From F23-B02 sp963625685 (GTDB lineage: Bacteria; Bacillota; Clostridia; Oscillospirales; Oscillospiraceae): DNA of 64,000 nt. The notes under the pieces were generated by a model, which saw only the letters and a program-made list of their open reading frames with translations, was not told where the DNA came from and searched no databases. The position numbers were made by a program, and so were the translations under genes. Of this stretch, positions 52,201-61,067 are shown piece after piece; position 1 is the first letter of the stretch, and each line of letters opens with the position of its first letter. The stretch lies in the NCBI GenBank assembly GCA_963625685.1, contig CAVFTR010000007.1, forward strand, positions 1-64,000, in the 5' to 3' direction.

Positions 52201-52887
52201 TTACGACCCGAGCTCTTCAAGAGGCTTGAACAGCGTATTTCCCTCCTCGAAGCCGTACTGAACGTCGCCTATGGTGAGCACTCCGTCCGCCCAGCTCTTG
52301 AAGGCTCCGTCATAGAGATGCCTGTCCGAGCCCGAGCCCATGTGCCAATAGTTAGAGTTGCAGATCAGTGTCTGCTCCGTCCCGTCCGGCTTTTTGGCGC
52401 TGATAACAAGCTCCTGCTTCCCGTCGTCCGCGTCAAAGTCGACCCATCCGACGAACGTGACCGCCGAGCTGTCGATATCCGCAATGTAATCTCTCGAATA
52501 TGAGCCGTTGGTGGAGTACGGATCATCGCCCGTGCCGACAAAGGCCGTTATGCCGCCCAGATCGGTAACGCCGTCGCTTGCGCCCTGCGATATGAGATAA
52601 AATACCTCTTTCTTTCCGTCCCCGTTCCAGTCATAGAAGCAGACGGCATATTGGGTCCGCGTCTCTTCCGTATTATCGTCTTTGTACTCATCCTGAAGAG
52701 GCTTGGTCGCGTCCGCCGTGAAATCCGCAAGAACTCCGGGGAGCAGCTCGGTCTTCTCCTCGACCGGAGTGCTTTCCTTCGCGTCCTTTTCCGTACCGCC
52801 GCCGCTGCCGCCGCCTCCCTTTTCACCGCAGGCGCAAAGCGAGAGTATCATGAGCGCGGCCATCAATGCTGCCAATATTTTTTTCAT
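52201..52887 (-). CDS. Lipoprotein with EF-hand-like/VCBS-type repeat
   Basis: This 228-residue protein has a lipoprotein signal (MKKILAALMAALMILSLCAC) with the lipobox LCAC, a Gly/Ser/Lys linker, and a beta domain containing FYDWNGDGKKEVFYLIS and WVDFDADDGKQELVISA, Ca2+-loop-like DxDxDG motifs. It should sit on the outer face of the membrane. The start MKKILAAL is chosen over a 26-residue longer frame because of the signal and GGAGGGACC upstream. Function unknown. Confidence 0.82.
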   Translation of the reverse strand: MKKILAALMAALMILSLCACGEKGGGGSGGGTEKDAKESTPVEEKTELLPGVLADFTADATKPLQDEYKDDNTEETRTQYAVCFYDWNGDGKKEVFYLISQGASDGVTDLGGITAFVGTGDDPYSTNGSYSRDYIADIDSSAVTFVGWVDFDADDGKQELVISAKKPDGTEQTLICNSNYWHMGSGSDRHLYDGAFKSWADGVLTIGDVQYGFEEGNTLFKPLEELGS

Positions 52888-53048
52888 TGGTCCCTCCTGT
52901 TCCGGCTTGTCAGCCGTAGATATATTCCGCACATTTGCACACCTGCAGGGCAAATGTCCATACAAGTATAATATCTCACCCCCCCCATTTTGTCAACACT
53001 TTGTCAACGCCATACAGATAAGCCCCGCCGCATTTATGCTGATATCGC

Positions 53049-53083
53049 AAAAAACAGCGGATGCAGAGCATCCGCTGTTTTTT
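53049..53083 (-). terminator. Terminator after htrA
   Basis: AACAGCGGATGC pairs with GCATCCGCTGTT around an AGA-type loop, with a T-run on either side. Confidence 0.88.
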
Positions 53084-53106
53084 CATTTCATCATTTCATT
53101 GAGGCC

Positions 53107-54474
53107 TCAGCCGCCGTAGCCGAAGAAGCCGGGCATCTGCTGCTGTTGCTGCTGCTGAGACTGCGAGCCCTGCTGGCTGCTCTGCTCGCCCGCGGTGGCG
53201 GAGCTGGTCTGCTCGCCGATAGTCACGGTAACGCTGAGGGTCTGGCCCTGGCGGTAGACGCTGAGTGTGATGGTATCTCCGGCCTCGTGGTCGGATATGA
53301 CAGAGCTCAGGCCGCTCTTGCCGCTTATCGCCTCGCCGTCGACGGCGGTGATGATGTCGTTTGCCTGAAGTCCGGCCTTCTCCGCGGGGCCTCCCTCGGT
53401 GACGGATACGACGGCAGCGCCTGCGGGAGTTCCGTAGTTGATCGCCTCGTCGCTCACGTCGGAGACCATGACGCCGATGTAGGGCTTGGTGACGTAGCCC
53501 TTTTCGATGATGCTGTCAACGATGCTGCGCACGGAGTTTATGGGGATGGCAAAGCCTATGTTGTCTATAGACGCGCCGGAGCTCGAGGAGCCGGAGTACT
53601 TGGCGTTGGTTATGCCGATGACCTCGCCGTAGAGATTGAACAGCGCGCCGCCGGAGTTGCCGGAGTTTATCGCGCAGTCGGTCTGGATGAGCTCCATTGT
53701 GACGTTGCTGGACAAGGTGACCTCGCGGTCAAGGGCGCTGACGGCGCCGGTGGTGAGCGAGAAGGTCAGCTCGCCGAGCGGATTGCCGATGGCGACGACG
53801 GGGTCGCCGACGTTGAGGTTATCCGAATCGCCTATCGTCACGGGAGTGAGCCCCTCCGCGTCGATCTTCAGGACGGCAATGTCGTTGCTCTCGTCGTAGC
53901 CGATAAGCTGCGCGTCGTAGCTCGTGCCGTCATAAAGCGTGGCCTTTATCGAGCTTGCGGACTCGATGACGTGGTAGTTTGTGAGGATATAGCCGTCGGA
54001 GGAATAGATAAAGCCCGAGCCGGAGGCCGCAGACTGCGTGGTGTAGCCCCAGAAGTTGGTGGTGACCTGGGTGGTTATGCCGACGGTGGAGTTAACGTTG
54101 GCGGCATACACCTCGGCGGCGCTCATCTGCTTGCCGGTGTCTACGCTCACGGTGTTTATTACCGAGCTTGCGCGCTTGCCCTCGTATACTGTGCTGCCGG
54201 CGGAGGTGCCGCCGAGGACCGCGTTTCCTATCGCCGAGCCGCCGAAGCCCGCGAGCATCGCGGCGACGAGGACGCCGGCGACCATCGCGCCGGGCTTTTT
54301 CCAGAACGGCTTTTTCTCTGCTTTGGGAGCCTCGGGCGCGGCGGCGGGAGCGGCGCTCTCAGCCGAGGTCTTCCCGTCCTCCGGCCTGTGGCCGTAGAAG
54401 AAGCTGTACTCTCCGTCCACGGGAGCGTTCTGCTGCTCCTGAATATCGTCGTTTTTATTTTCCATGTTTTCCAT
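53107..54474 (-). CDS. HtrA/DegP-like serine protease
   Basis: This 455-residue membrane-anchored quality-control protease has a cytoplasmic N-terminus, one helix (about 75-97), a trypsin-like domain with the triad in ILTNYHVIES (His), NDIAVLKID (Asp) and NSGNSGGALFN (Ser), and one PDZ domain (about 330-420, AGLQANDIITAVDGEAI). The C-terminus is a glutamine-rich tail (QSQQQQQQQMPGFFGYGG). It is divergent from a two-component system, as in the CssRS-HtrA arrangement. GGAGG precedes the ATG. Confidence 0.93.
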   Translation of the reverse strand: MENMENKNDDIQEQQNAPVDGEYSFFYGHRPEDGKTSAESAAPAAAPEAPKAEKKPFWKKPGAMVAGVLVAAMLAGFGGSAIGNAVLGGTSAGSTVYEGKRASSVINTVSVDTGKQMSAAEVYAANVNSTVGITTQVTTNFWGYTTQSAASGSGFIYSSDGYILTNYHVIESASSIKATLYDGTSYDAQLIGYDESNDIAVLKIDAEGLTPVTIGDSDNLNVGDPVVAIGNPLGELTFSLTTGAVSALDREVTLSSNVTMELIQTDCAINSGNSGGALFNLYGEVIGITNAKYSGSSSSGASIDNIGFAIPINSVRSIVDSIIEKGYVTKPYIGVMVSDVSDEAINYGTPAGAAVVSVTEGGPAEKAGLQANDIITAVDGEAISGKSGLSSVISDHEAGDTITLSVYRQGQTLSVTVTIGEQTSSATAGEQSSQQGSQSQQQQQQQMPGFFGYGG

Positions 54475-54779
54475 GATACTGACCTCCTTGATTTATCTCA
54501 ACACCGGGACTTTCGGGCCCGGCGCTCGCTGTTGGTCTGCCGCTTCGGCGAAGCCTCTTCGCCCGGTGGGCAGTTACCCTCCGGCGGGAACTCGGATATG
54601 ACGCCGGTATGTGCTGTATTTCGTGGAACTGTCATGAGAATAAGCCCCCTACCTGAAATGAGCTGAAAAAGATATGTTAGCAAAATATGAATTTGCTTTT
54701 ATTTTTTCCGCGCTGCTGTTAAAATGGTTTCAGGTTCGTTTCAGCTATGCATATTAATATATGTAACAGAGGTGATACC
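54475..54779. promoter_or_regulatory. Divergent htrA / two-component control region with TTTCAG boxes
   Basis: Two pairs of TTTCAG boxes are seen. On the minus strand TTTCAGCTCATTTCAG (54668-54653) faces htrA; on the plus strand GTTTCAGGTTCGTTTCAG (54727-54744) faces the response regulator. Box spacing is 10 and 11 bases, one DNA turn, as used by OmpR-type regulators. A TATTAA -10-like box follows the right pair by about nine bases. No gene lies in the region. Confidence 0.65.
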
Positions 54780-55451
54780 ATGCGTATTCTTATAGCCGAG
54801 GACGAGGTCGGCATTGCAAAGGCCCTCAAGCTCGTCCTCGAAAAAAACCGTTTTGCCGTGGATATGGTGCACAACGGTCTTGACGCGCTTGAATATATGC
54901 TGTCGGTGAGCTACGACGCGGTCGTGCTTGATATAATGATGCCCGGGCTCGATGGGCTCGAGGTCTTGAAGCGCGCAAGGGAAAAGGGCGTCGGCGCGCC
55001 GGTGCTGTTTTTAACCGCCAGGGCCGAGGTCGAGGACCGCATCGCGGGGCTCGACGCGGGGGCCGACGACTATCTGCCCAAGCCCTTTGCAATGGGAGAA
55101 TTCATCTCGCGCGTGCGCGCGCTGACGCGCCGCAGCGGAAGCTACGCGCCCGACGTTATACGGGTCGGCAGCACGAGCCTTGATCTGAGCTCGTACACGC
55201 TCTCGGCAAACTCGCAGAGCGTGCGCCTCAACAACAAGGAGTTTCAGCTCATGGAGCTGTTCATGCGAAACCGCGGCCGCGTTTTCTCGACAGACGCTCT
55301 CATGCAGAAGGTCTGGGATCTCGACACGGAGTCGGAGACCGACGTCGTGTGGACCTATATCGGCTTTCTGCGCAAAAAGCTGCGCGGTCTTGACGCGGAC
55401 GTCGAGATAAAGACCATACGCGGCGCGGGCTATGCGCTGGAGGAAAAGTGA
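54780..55451 (+). CDS. OmpR-family response regulator
   Basis: This 223-residue regulator has a receiver domain (phospho-acceptor Asp51 in VLDIMMPGLDG, Lys in DYLPKPF) and a winged-helix DNA-binding domain (LNNKEFQLMELFMRNRGRVF). The ATG after AGAGGTGA is used, not the longer frame. It is coupled to the kinase gene by TGATG overlap and is divergent from htrA. Confidence 0.93.
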   Translation: MRILIAEDEVGIAKALKLVLEKNRFAVDMVHNGLDALEYMLSVSYDAVVLDIMMPGLDGLEVLKRAREKGVGAPVLFLTARAEVEDRIAGLDAGADDYLPKPFAMGEFISRVRALTRRSGSYAPDVIRVGSTSLDLSSYTLSANSQSVRLNNKEFQLMELFMRNRGRVFSTDALMQKVWDLDTESETDVVWTYIGFLRKKLRGLDADVEIKTIRGAGYALEEK

Positions 55452-56665
55452 TGCTCGTTAAAATGCGGCGAAGATTCATCGCCTCGGCGATGGCGGCGAT
55501 GGGCGCTGTGACGCTCGTGCTGCTGGTCGCGGTGAATCTTTGGAACTACACCCTGACGACAAGCAAGCTCGACGACACGATAGATACGCTCATAACGACC
55601 GGGCAGGAGCCCTACTCCGGCTCGTCGAGCTTTACGCTGCCGGACATTTTTTCAAGCTCGCCGGAGACGAAGTACATGACGCGCTATTTTGCCGTCGTTT
55701 ACGACGCCGACGGCGACGCGCAGCACGTTTTCAGCGACTATATCGCGACCGTTTCCGCGCAGGAGGCCCTGTACTACGCCGCCGACGCTCTCTCCGAGGG
55801 GCATACGCAGGGCTATTACGGCGACTATCGCTACTGCGTGAAGGAGGGCTCGGCCGGCAGCGTGATAATCTTCCTCAACGCCTCGCCCGAGCAGCAGTCG
55901 ATGAGAACGCTGCTGAGCGTTTCGCTCTTCGTCGCGGCGGCGAGCCTGCTTCTGGGCTTTGCGCTGGTGACGGCCTTTTCAAAAAAGGCCATCGCGCCCT
56001 ATATACGCAATATTGAGCTTCAGAAGCAGTTCATAACAGACGCCGGACACGAGCTCAAGACCCCGCTGACCTCCATCTCGACGAGCGCGGACGTGCTCAA
56101 GATGGAAAACGGCGACAACGAGTGGGTCGACAACATACAAAAGCAGACCGTGCGCATGTCGCGCCTTGTGAAAAATCTCGTGACGCTCTCGCGTCTTGAC
56201 GAGGGCGTTCCGCTGCCGGACAGGAGCGAGTTCTCGCTCTCGGACGCGGCCTGGGAGGCCGCCGAGCCCTTTGAGATGCGCGCAAGGGCGCAGGGCAAGA
56301 GCTACAGTCAGAGCATAAGCCCCGAGCTTATGATGACCGGCGACATGGCCGCCGTGCAGCAGCTCATATCCATCCTGCTCGACAACGCCTTCAAATATTC
56401 CGACGACGGCGGCGAGATACGCCTTTCGGTGTATTCACAGCACAAAAGCAACATCATCGAGGTCTATAACACCTGCCCGCCGGGCTCGCTCGGCGATATC
56501 GACCGCTTTTTCGACCGCTTTTACCGCGCCGACAGCTCGCGCCGCTACGACGGCGGCACGGGCATAGGCCTTGCCATAGCAAAGGCCACCGCGCAGGCCC
56601 TCGGCGGCAGCATAAGCGCCGAAACAGCCGACGGAAAAAGCATCGTTTTCCGCGTGACGCTGTAA
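55451..56665 (+). CDS. Sensor histidine kinase
   Basis: This 404-residue kinase has two membrane helices (about 10-30 and 155-178) flanking an extracytoplasmic sensor of about 125 residues, a HisKA domain (ITDAGHELKTPLTSISTSAD, His near 200) and a HATPase domain (LLDNAFKYSDDGGEIRLSVY, GGTGIGLAIAKATAQALGG). No HAMP domain is obvious. The sensor contains many Ser and Tyr residues. With htrA next door, cell-envelope stress is the probable input. Confidence 0.92.
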   Translation: MLVKMRRRFIASAMAAMGAVTLVLLVAVNLWNYTLTTSKLDDTIDTLITTGQEPYSGSSSFTLPDIFSSSPETKYMTRYFAVVYDADGDAQHVFSDYIATVSAQEALYYAADALSEGHTQGYYGDYRYCVKEGSAGSVIIFLNASPEQQSMRTLLSVSLFVAAASLLLGFALVTAFSKKAIAPYIRNIELQKQFITDAGHELKTPLTSISTSADVLKMENGDNEWVDNIQKQTVRMSRLVKNLVTLSRLDEGVPLPDRSEFSLSDAAWEAAEPFEMRARAQGKSYSQSISPELMMTGDMAAVQQLISILLDNAFKYSDDGGEIRLSVYSQHKSNIIEVYNTCPPGSLGDIDRFFDRFYRADSSRRYDGGTGIGLAIAKATAQALGGSISAETADGKSIVFRVTL

Positions 56666-57053
56666 AAAACGACCCTTACGGGTCGTTCCAGCGTGTCAAA
56701 AAAGTCTGCGACTTTTTTGCACGCTTCAAAAACGCCACATTTTTTGTGAAGCTCAAGCTTCACAAAAAATCTCGCTACGCTCGTCAAAAAGCCTGATAGC
56801 TCAGGCGTTTTTGATGGCTATGATCCAACTCGAGGCGGGCCTTGCCCCCTCGAGCTCCCCCGCTGCGCGGTTATCTTTACACAGCGGCGTAGGTTTTTTT
56901 GACAGCCTGAAACGACCCTTACGGGTCGTTCACCGCTCGCTCGGGCCGGGGTCGCAGTCTCCGAATATCATATCGTCAATGTCCATATCAGTCACCTCGT
57001 TTTTTTCAGCATACTTATATTGTATGCAGCTGCGAGGGAAAACATGATAAAAT
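56666..57053. other. Intergenic region holding dispersed repeat copy A
   Basis: No gene is seen. The dyad AACGACCCTTACGGGTCGTT occurs at 56668-56687 and again at 56911-56930, and between them lies the repeat at 56731-56900. TGTCAAAAAA (56697) and TTTTTTTGACA (56894) are inverted ends inside these dyads, giving the block a nested, MITE-like look. Confidence 0.6.
56731..56900. repeat. Dispersed intergenic repeat, copy A
   Basis: It is about 85-90% identical by eye to 61682-61847. Shared blocks include AACGCCACATTTTTTGTGAA, TTTTTGATGGCTATGATC, ACTCGAGGCGGGCCTTGCCC and CTCCCCCGCTGCGCGG. TTTTTTGTGAAGC and GCTTCACAAAAAA form an internal hairpin. Both copies follow the 3' end of a regulatory gene on the plus strand. 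Confidence 0.85.
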
Positions 57054-57911
57054 TTATTGCTCCGCTCCGAGCGTGACGCAGACGAGCTCCGGACGGTTGA
57101 AGATGCGCGGAACGGACACGGAGTTGCCGAGCCCGCGCGAGACTATCATGGTGTAGCTGCCGTTATAGAACATCCCCTCGGTAAAATCCGGGAAAAGGCG
57201 CCTGTCGGTCCCGATAAGGCCGCCGACGCCCGGTATGCGGATAAGCCCGCCGTGCGCGTGGCCGGACAGGATGAGGTCCACCGGCAGCGAGGGATACTCC
57301 GTCATCCAGTAGTTGCGGTGACCGAGCAGTATCCTGAACGCCGAGGGATACGCCTCGTCCATTTTCCGTGCAAGCTCATCTGGCATGAGCATGTCGGCGT
57401 AGGCAAGCGGATCCTCGACGCCGCCGAGGACTATTCTGTCCTCCCCGCGGCTTATCGTGAGATATTCGTTGCTCAGGTATTTCACTCCGGCGTTTTCCAT
57501 TATGCTGCGCACCTGCGCGGCAAGGCCCGAGCCGAACTCGTGGTTGCCGCTGACGAAGTACACTGGACACAGCCGCACGAGCCGCCGCACGAGCTTTTCG
57601 ACCGCCCCGAGATCGCCATCGTCGGTGACGAAGTCGCCGGTGAGCGCGATGATATCCGGCTCAAGAGCGGCGACCTTTTCGGCAAGCTCCGTCCCGTCCT
57701 CGCCGAACTGCGCCCCGTGCAGGTCGGAAAGCTGCACTATCCTGAAGCCGTCGAAGCTCTCCGGCAGCCTTGACGATCTGAGCTCGTATCGGCTAACCTC
57801 GAGCTGCCGGCCGCCGTCGATCATGAGGAAAACGCATATCGCCGCGAGCGCCACTATGACAAGCCCAGTCAGGCAGCCGCGCCCTTTATGTTTTTTGCCC
57901 TTAGCCTTCAA
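57054..57911 (-). CDS. Membrane-anchored metallophosphoesterase
   Basis: This 285-residue protein has a basic N-terminus, one helix (about 12-30) and a calcineurin-like phosphoesterase domain with IVQLSDLHGAQFG, LTGDFVTDDGD, VSGNHEFGSG, LLGHRNYW and ILSGHAHGG, all metal-ligand motifs. YaeI/YkuE-like relatives act on phospholipid or lipid A precursors. No ATG fits; a TTG at 57911 with GAGG seven bases upstream is the best start, and a TTG at 57947 is an alternative. Confidence 0.87.
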   Translation of the reverse strand: MKAKGKKHKGRGCLTGLVIVALAAICVFLMIDGGRQLEVSRYELRSSRLPESFDGFRIVQLSDLHGAQFGEDGTELAEKVAALEPDIIALTGDFVTDDGDLGAVEKLVRRLVRLCPVYFVSGNHEFGSGLAAQVRSIMENAGVKYLSNEYLTISRGEDRIVLGGVEDPLAYADMLMPDELARKMDEAYPSAFRILLGHRNYWMTEYPSLPVDLILSGHAHGGLIRIPGVGGLIGTDRRLFPDFTEGMFYNGSYTMIVSRGLGNSVSVPRIFNRPELVCVTLGAEQ

Positions 57912-57983
57912 TGTATTGCCTCGTTTTATCGTAATACTCTGCGGCAATCATACCACAAGACGCGCAAAGCTGCAACTTTGCTA

Positions 57984-58012
57984 TTGAAACCGGTGCCCCT
58001 TTGGGGTATAAT
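57984..58012 (+). promoter_or_regulatory. Promoter of the SurA/PrsA-like gene
   Basis: TTGAAA and TATAAT are 17 bases apart, 40 bases before the start codon; a clear housekeeping promoter. Confidence 0.8.
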
Positions 58013-58051
58013 GTATAAATCCAACCGGAAATTTAAAAAGGAAGATCAGAC

Positions 58052-59356
58052 ATGAGTTCATCAACCGAAAGAAAAAACAGACAGGCTGCCCGCAGCGAAG
58101 GGACCTATGCAAAGGATATCCACGCAAAGAAGGCCGCCGACAAGAAGAAGGAGCAGAAGATCAAGTGGACCGTCGTAGGCGTGGCCCTTGTCATCTTCTT
58201 TGCATTCGCTATCTACCTCAACACCGGCGCGCTTTACAGATCGCTCGACGCGCTGACGATCTCCAACACCGAGGTCACCGTCGACGATACGACCATCGCC
58301 GCCGGCGAGCGCAGCTTCTCCGTGGCTGAGTGCAACTATATCTATCATATGCAGTATATCAGCCTTCTGAACACCTACGGCGACTACGCCTCCACCCTTC
58401 TGCAGCTTGACACCTCCAAGCCCCTCGACGAGCAGGAGTGCCCCATGAACCCGAACTCCGACGAGGACAGCGAGGACGGCGAGAGCACGGAGAGCTACAC
58501 CTGGGACGATTATTTCCGCGACGCTACCAAGTCCACGCTCTCTCAGCTGGCAGCCTTCGAGGCCTATGCCGAGCAGCATGACATCAAGCTCGGCGAGGAC
58601 GATCTCAAGGAGATAGACGAGACCATCGACTCCATCGCCGAGACCGCCAAGGAGAATAACTACGGCAGCGCCAGCAAGTTCCTCGCCGCAAACTACGGCC
58701 GCGGCTGCAACGAGAGCGTCGCCCGCGGGATCCTCGAGCTCCAGGCCCTTGCCTCCAAGGTCCAGAGCAGCATCACCGACGCCGAGGAATACACGGCCGA
58801 GGAGCTGGCCGCCGAGTACGAGACCGTAAAGGACAGCTATGACAAGTTCACCTACAGCTACTATCTCGTTGCCGCCGAGCTGCCCGAGCACGAGCACTCC
58901 GACGACGAGGACGAGGATGCGCATACGCCGACCGACGAGGCTCTGGCCGAGGCCAAGGCCACCGCTGAGGATATCCTCAAGAGCGTAGAGGACGGCAGCT
59001 CCCTTTCCGACGCCGTTGCCGCGGCCGTCGCCGACGCCACTGTCACCGAGCAGAGCGAGCTTGCAGGCTCCTCCGTCGAGTCCGACCTCTCCGAGTGGCT
59101 CAAGAGCGCCGATCGCAAGGCCGGCGACATGACCGTTATAGACGCAAGCTCCGGCAGCTATGTCGTCGTGTTCACCGAGCGCGACAACAACCAGGCTCCC
59201 ACCGAGGAGAGCGGCGATCAGAACTACTGCGATTACATCGCCGAGAGCCTGCTCAAGCAGGAGGTGCTCAGCGAGTGGAACGAGCACGTTTTCAGCAGCA
59301 TCACCGCTGTTTACGAGGGCTCCTACACCGGCTCTGCCCGCTACGTCGGCATCTGA
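58052..59356 (+). CDS. SurA/PrsA-like secreted folding factor
   Basis: This 434-residue protein has a lysine-rich cytoplasmic N-terminus (about 1-38), one helix (about 40-60) and a long acidic extracytoplasmic part. The helical region (about 80-270) resembles the SurA/PrsA N-terminal chaperone domain. The region about 275-400 (YDKFTYSYYLVAAELPEHEH, SLSDAVAAAVADATVT, SSGSYVVVFTERD) resembles a degenerate parvulin domain. Whether it is an active isomerase is doubtful. AAAGGAAG precedes the ATG. It is also rich in Asp and Glu stretches. Confidence 0.65.
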   Translation: MSSSTERKNRQAARSEGTYAKDIHAKKAADKKKEQKIKWTVVGVALVIFFAFAIYLNTGALYRSLDALTISNTEVTVDDTTIAAGERSFSVAECNYIYHMQYISLLNTYGDYASTLLQLDTSKPLDEQECPMNPNSDEDSEDGESTESYTWDDYFRDATKSTLSQLAAFEAYAEQHDIKLGEDDLKEIDETIDSIAETAKENNYGSASKFLAANYGRGCNESVARGILELQALASKVQSSITDAEEYTAEELAAEYETVKDSYDKFTYSYYLVAAELPEHEHSDDEDEDAHTPTDEALAEAKATAEDILKSVEDGSSLSDAVAAAVADATVTEQSELAGSSVESDLSEWLKSADRKAGDMTVIDASSGSYVVVFTERDNNQAPTEESGDQNYCDYIAESLLKQEVLSEWNEHVFSSITAVYEGSYTGSARYVGI

Positions 59357-59369
59357 TGAATCAAACACG

Positions 59370-59397
59370 AAAGGCCGTTCCAACGGAACGGCCTTTG
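59370..59397 (+). terminator. Terminator after the SurA/PrsA-like gene
   Basis: AAAGGCCGTTCC pairs with GGAACGGCCTTT around an AAC loop. The T-run is short. Confidence 0.75.
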
Positions 59398-59417
59398 CTT
59401 ATTTAACGGAGAATGAC

Positions 59418-60125
59418 ATGAACGAAAGGACCATACGCGCCGAAATGCTCCTCGGAGCCGAGGCGATGGAAAGGCTCGGGCGCGCGCATGTCGCGGTCTT
59501 CGGGCTCGGCGGCGTGGGCTCATGGTGCGCCGAGGCGCTCGCACGCAGCGGCGTCGGGCATCTGACGCTCATAGACCAGGACACGGTGAGTCTGAGCAAC
59601 ATAAACCGCCAGCTGTGCGCCCTCAGCTCGACCGTGGATATGCCCAAGGCCGAGGTGCTGCGCCGCCGCATCGAAGATATAGACCCCGATATCGCCGTTA
59701 ATTGCATCGTCGGGCGCTACGAGGCCGAGGGCCGCGAGCGCTTTTTCGCAGACTACGACTATATCGTCGACTGCATCGACCTTGTATCCTGCAAGGTCGA
59801 CCTCATCGTCACGGCAAAGGAGCGCGGCATACCCATAGTCTCCGCGCTCGGCACCGGCAACAAGCGCGACGCGCAGCGGCTCATGCTCTGCGATATAAAA
59901 AAGACCAGCGGCTGTCCGCTGGCGAGGGTCGTGCGCAGGGAGCTGCGCAGGGCGGGTATAGAGCGGCACGACGTCGTCTTCTCTCCCGAGGAGGCGATGG
60001 AGCCGCAGCAGTTTGAGGCTCCGCCCCCCGGGCGCAGGAGCGTCCCCGGCTCGCTGGTATGGGTGCCGGCGAGCGCGGGGCTTCTGCTGTGTCAGCACGT
60101 CGTAACGTCGATGATCGGCTTATAG
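59418..60125 (+). CDS. tRNA threonylcarbamoyladenosine dehydratase TcdA
   Basis: This 235-residue E1-like enzyme cyclises t6A37 to ct6A37 in tRNAs that read ANN codons. It shows the ATP-binding FGLGGVGSWCAEALARSG (28-45), LIDQDTVSLSNINRQ and DYIVDCIDLVSCKVDLI motifs. The ATG after AACGGAG is chosen; the longer frame runs through the preceding terminator. The 3' end overlaps the convergent MBL gene by six bases. Confidence 0.9.
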   Translation: MNERTIRAEMLLGAEAMERLGRAHVAVFGLGGVGSWCAEALARSGVGHLTLIDQDTVSLSNINRQLCALSSTVDMPKAEVLRRRIEDIDPDIAVNCIVGRYEAEGRERFFADYDYIVDCIDLVSCKVDLIVTAKERGIPIVSALGTGNKRDAQRLMLCDIKKTSGCPLARVVRRELRRAGIERHDVVFSPEEAMEPQQFEAPPPGRRSVPGSLVWVPASAGLLLCQHVVTSMIGL

Positions 60126-60977
60126 CTCGATCACCTGCGGCACAACGGCCGGATCGTGGTTTGCGATGACGGCGATGCAGTTGGGGTCCTCCGCCTGCCC
60201 GGCTATCCAGTCGAAGGACTTGAGCATGGCCTTTTCGTTGAAGCCGAAGCCCGGCAGTATCCTCTCGCGCCAGGAGCGCTCGGAAAACGCCGCGTCCGAG
60301 GTCAGGACGACGAATTTATCGCCGTTTTTTATCTTCACGCCTATCTGCCCGTCCGTGTGTCCGGGCAGGCACACAAAGGTCACCGTTTCGTCGCCGAAGA
60401 GGTCGTACGACCACCACAGCGGCCCGTCCATCGTGCCCTTGAACCAGAAATGCTCGATGGGTATGCCCTCATACAGCTTTGCCGGCTGACGCAGCCTGTA
60501 CACCGTGCGTATCGTCCACCAGCCCTCCTCCTCGGGCAGGAGGATGCGCTTTGCGCCCCTTACCGAGCGCAGGCCGCTGACGTGGTCGGCATCAAGATGC
60601 GTGAGCACGACCGCGTCGAGGGCTTCGGGAGCTATGCCCATCGCGGCCAGCTGCTCAAAAACGGTCTTGCCTTTTTCGACCCTGGGATGATAAAATGCAG
60701 CAAGGTAGCCCGGCAGCTGGCTTTTTACGGCCGCGGCGTCGTACACGCCGTCGGGGCTTATCTCCCGGCTCCAGCCCGTGTCTATGAGCACCTTCCCCTT
60801 CGGATGCTCTATGAGATAGGCCGAGACCGGAAGCTCAACGCGCCCGGAGGCCCTGTCAAACACGCCGCGCCGCGCGTTTTTGAGGTTCACGCCGCCGCCG
60901 TAGGGCACTGCTCTGGAGACGAGCATGCTCCCGCAGTGAAGGATATGTATCCTGATCGATGATGTTTCGTCAGCCAT
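60120..60977 (-). CDS. MBL-fold hydrolase, AHL-lactonase-like
   Basis: This 285-residue protein has the metallo-beta-lactamase motif HLDADH (127-132), preceded by VLIDTGWS, and downstream metal ligands in CLPGHTDGQIGV and LTSDAAFS. It is closest by eye to the N-acyl-homoserine lactonase/AttM group, which opens lactone rings, but that substrate is not expected in gut Firmicutes. It is divergent from a TetR regulator over a perfect palindrome, so its expression is probably ligand-controlled. Confidence 0.85.
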   Translation of the reverse strand: MADETSSIRIHILHCGSMLVSRAVPYGGGVNLKNARRGVFDRASGRVELPVSAYLIEHPKGKVLIDTGWSREISPDGVYDAAAVKSQLPGYLAAFYHPRVEKGKTVFEQLAAMGIAPEALDAVVLTHLDADHVSGLRSVRGAKRILLPEEEGWWTIRTVYRLRQPAKLYEGIPIEHFWFKGTMDGPLWWSYDLFGDETVTFVCLPGHTDGQIGVKIKNGDKFVVLTSDAAFSERSWRERILPGFGFNEKAMLKSFDWIAGQAEDPNCIAVIANHDPAVVPQVIEL

Positions 60978-61007
60978 TTTTTCGCTCTCCCCCTGTGGAT
61001 TTTTAGC

Positions 61008-61021
61008 TTACCAAGTGGTAA
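61008..61021. promoter_or_regulatory. Candidate TetR operator
   Basis: TTACCA-AG-TGGTAA is a perfect 14-base palindrome lying 31 bases from the MBL start and 47 bases from the TetR start. Confidence 0.65.
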
Positions 61022-61067
61022 AATACTATCACAAAGGTCCGTATTTGTAAATATGTAAGGAGACAAA

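Noticed and set aside
53115..53165. Glutamine codon run in htrA as a CRISPR-like or satellite repeat
   Set aside because: It is a short CAG/CTG-type run in the coding tail. No spaced direct repeats typical of CRISPR were found anywhere in the window.
52990..54666. A 558-codon frame antisense to htrA
   Set aside because: It is a shadow of htrA; the protease motifs on the minus strand are decisive.
58061..59383. A 440-codon frame antisense to the SurA/PrsA-like gene
   Set aside because: The plus-strand gene has a consensus promoter, a ribosome binding site, a membrane anchor and a terminator; the minus-strand frame has none of these.
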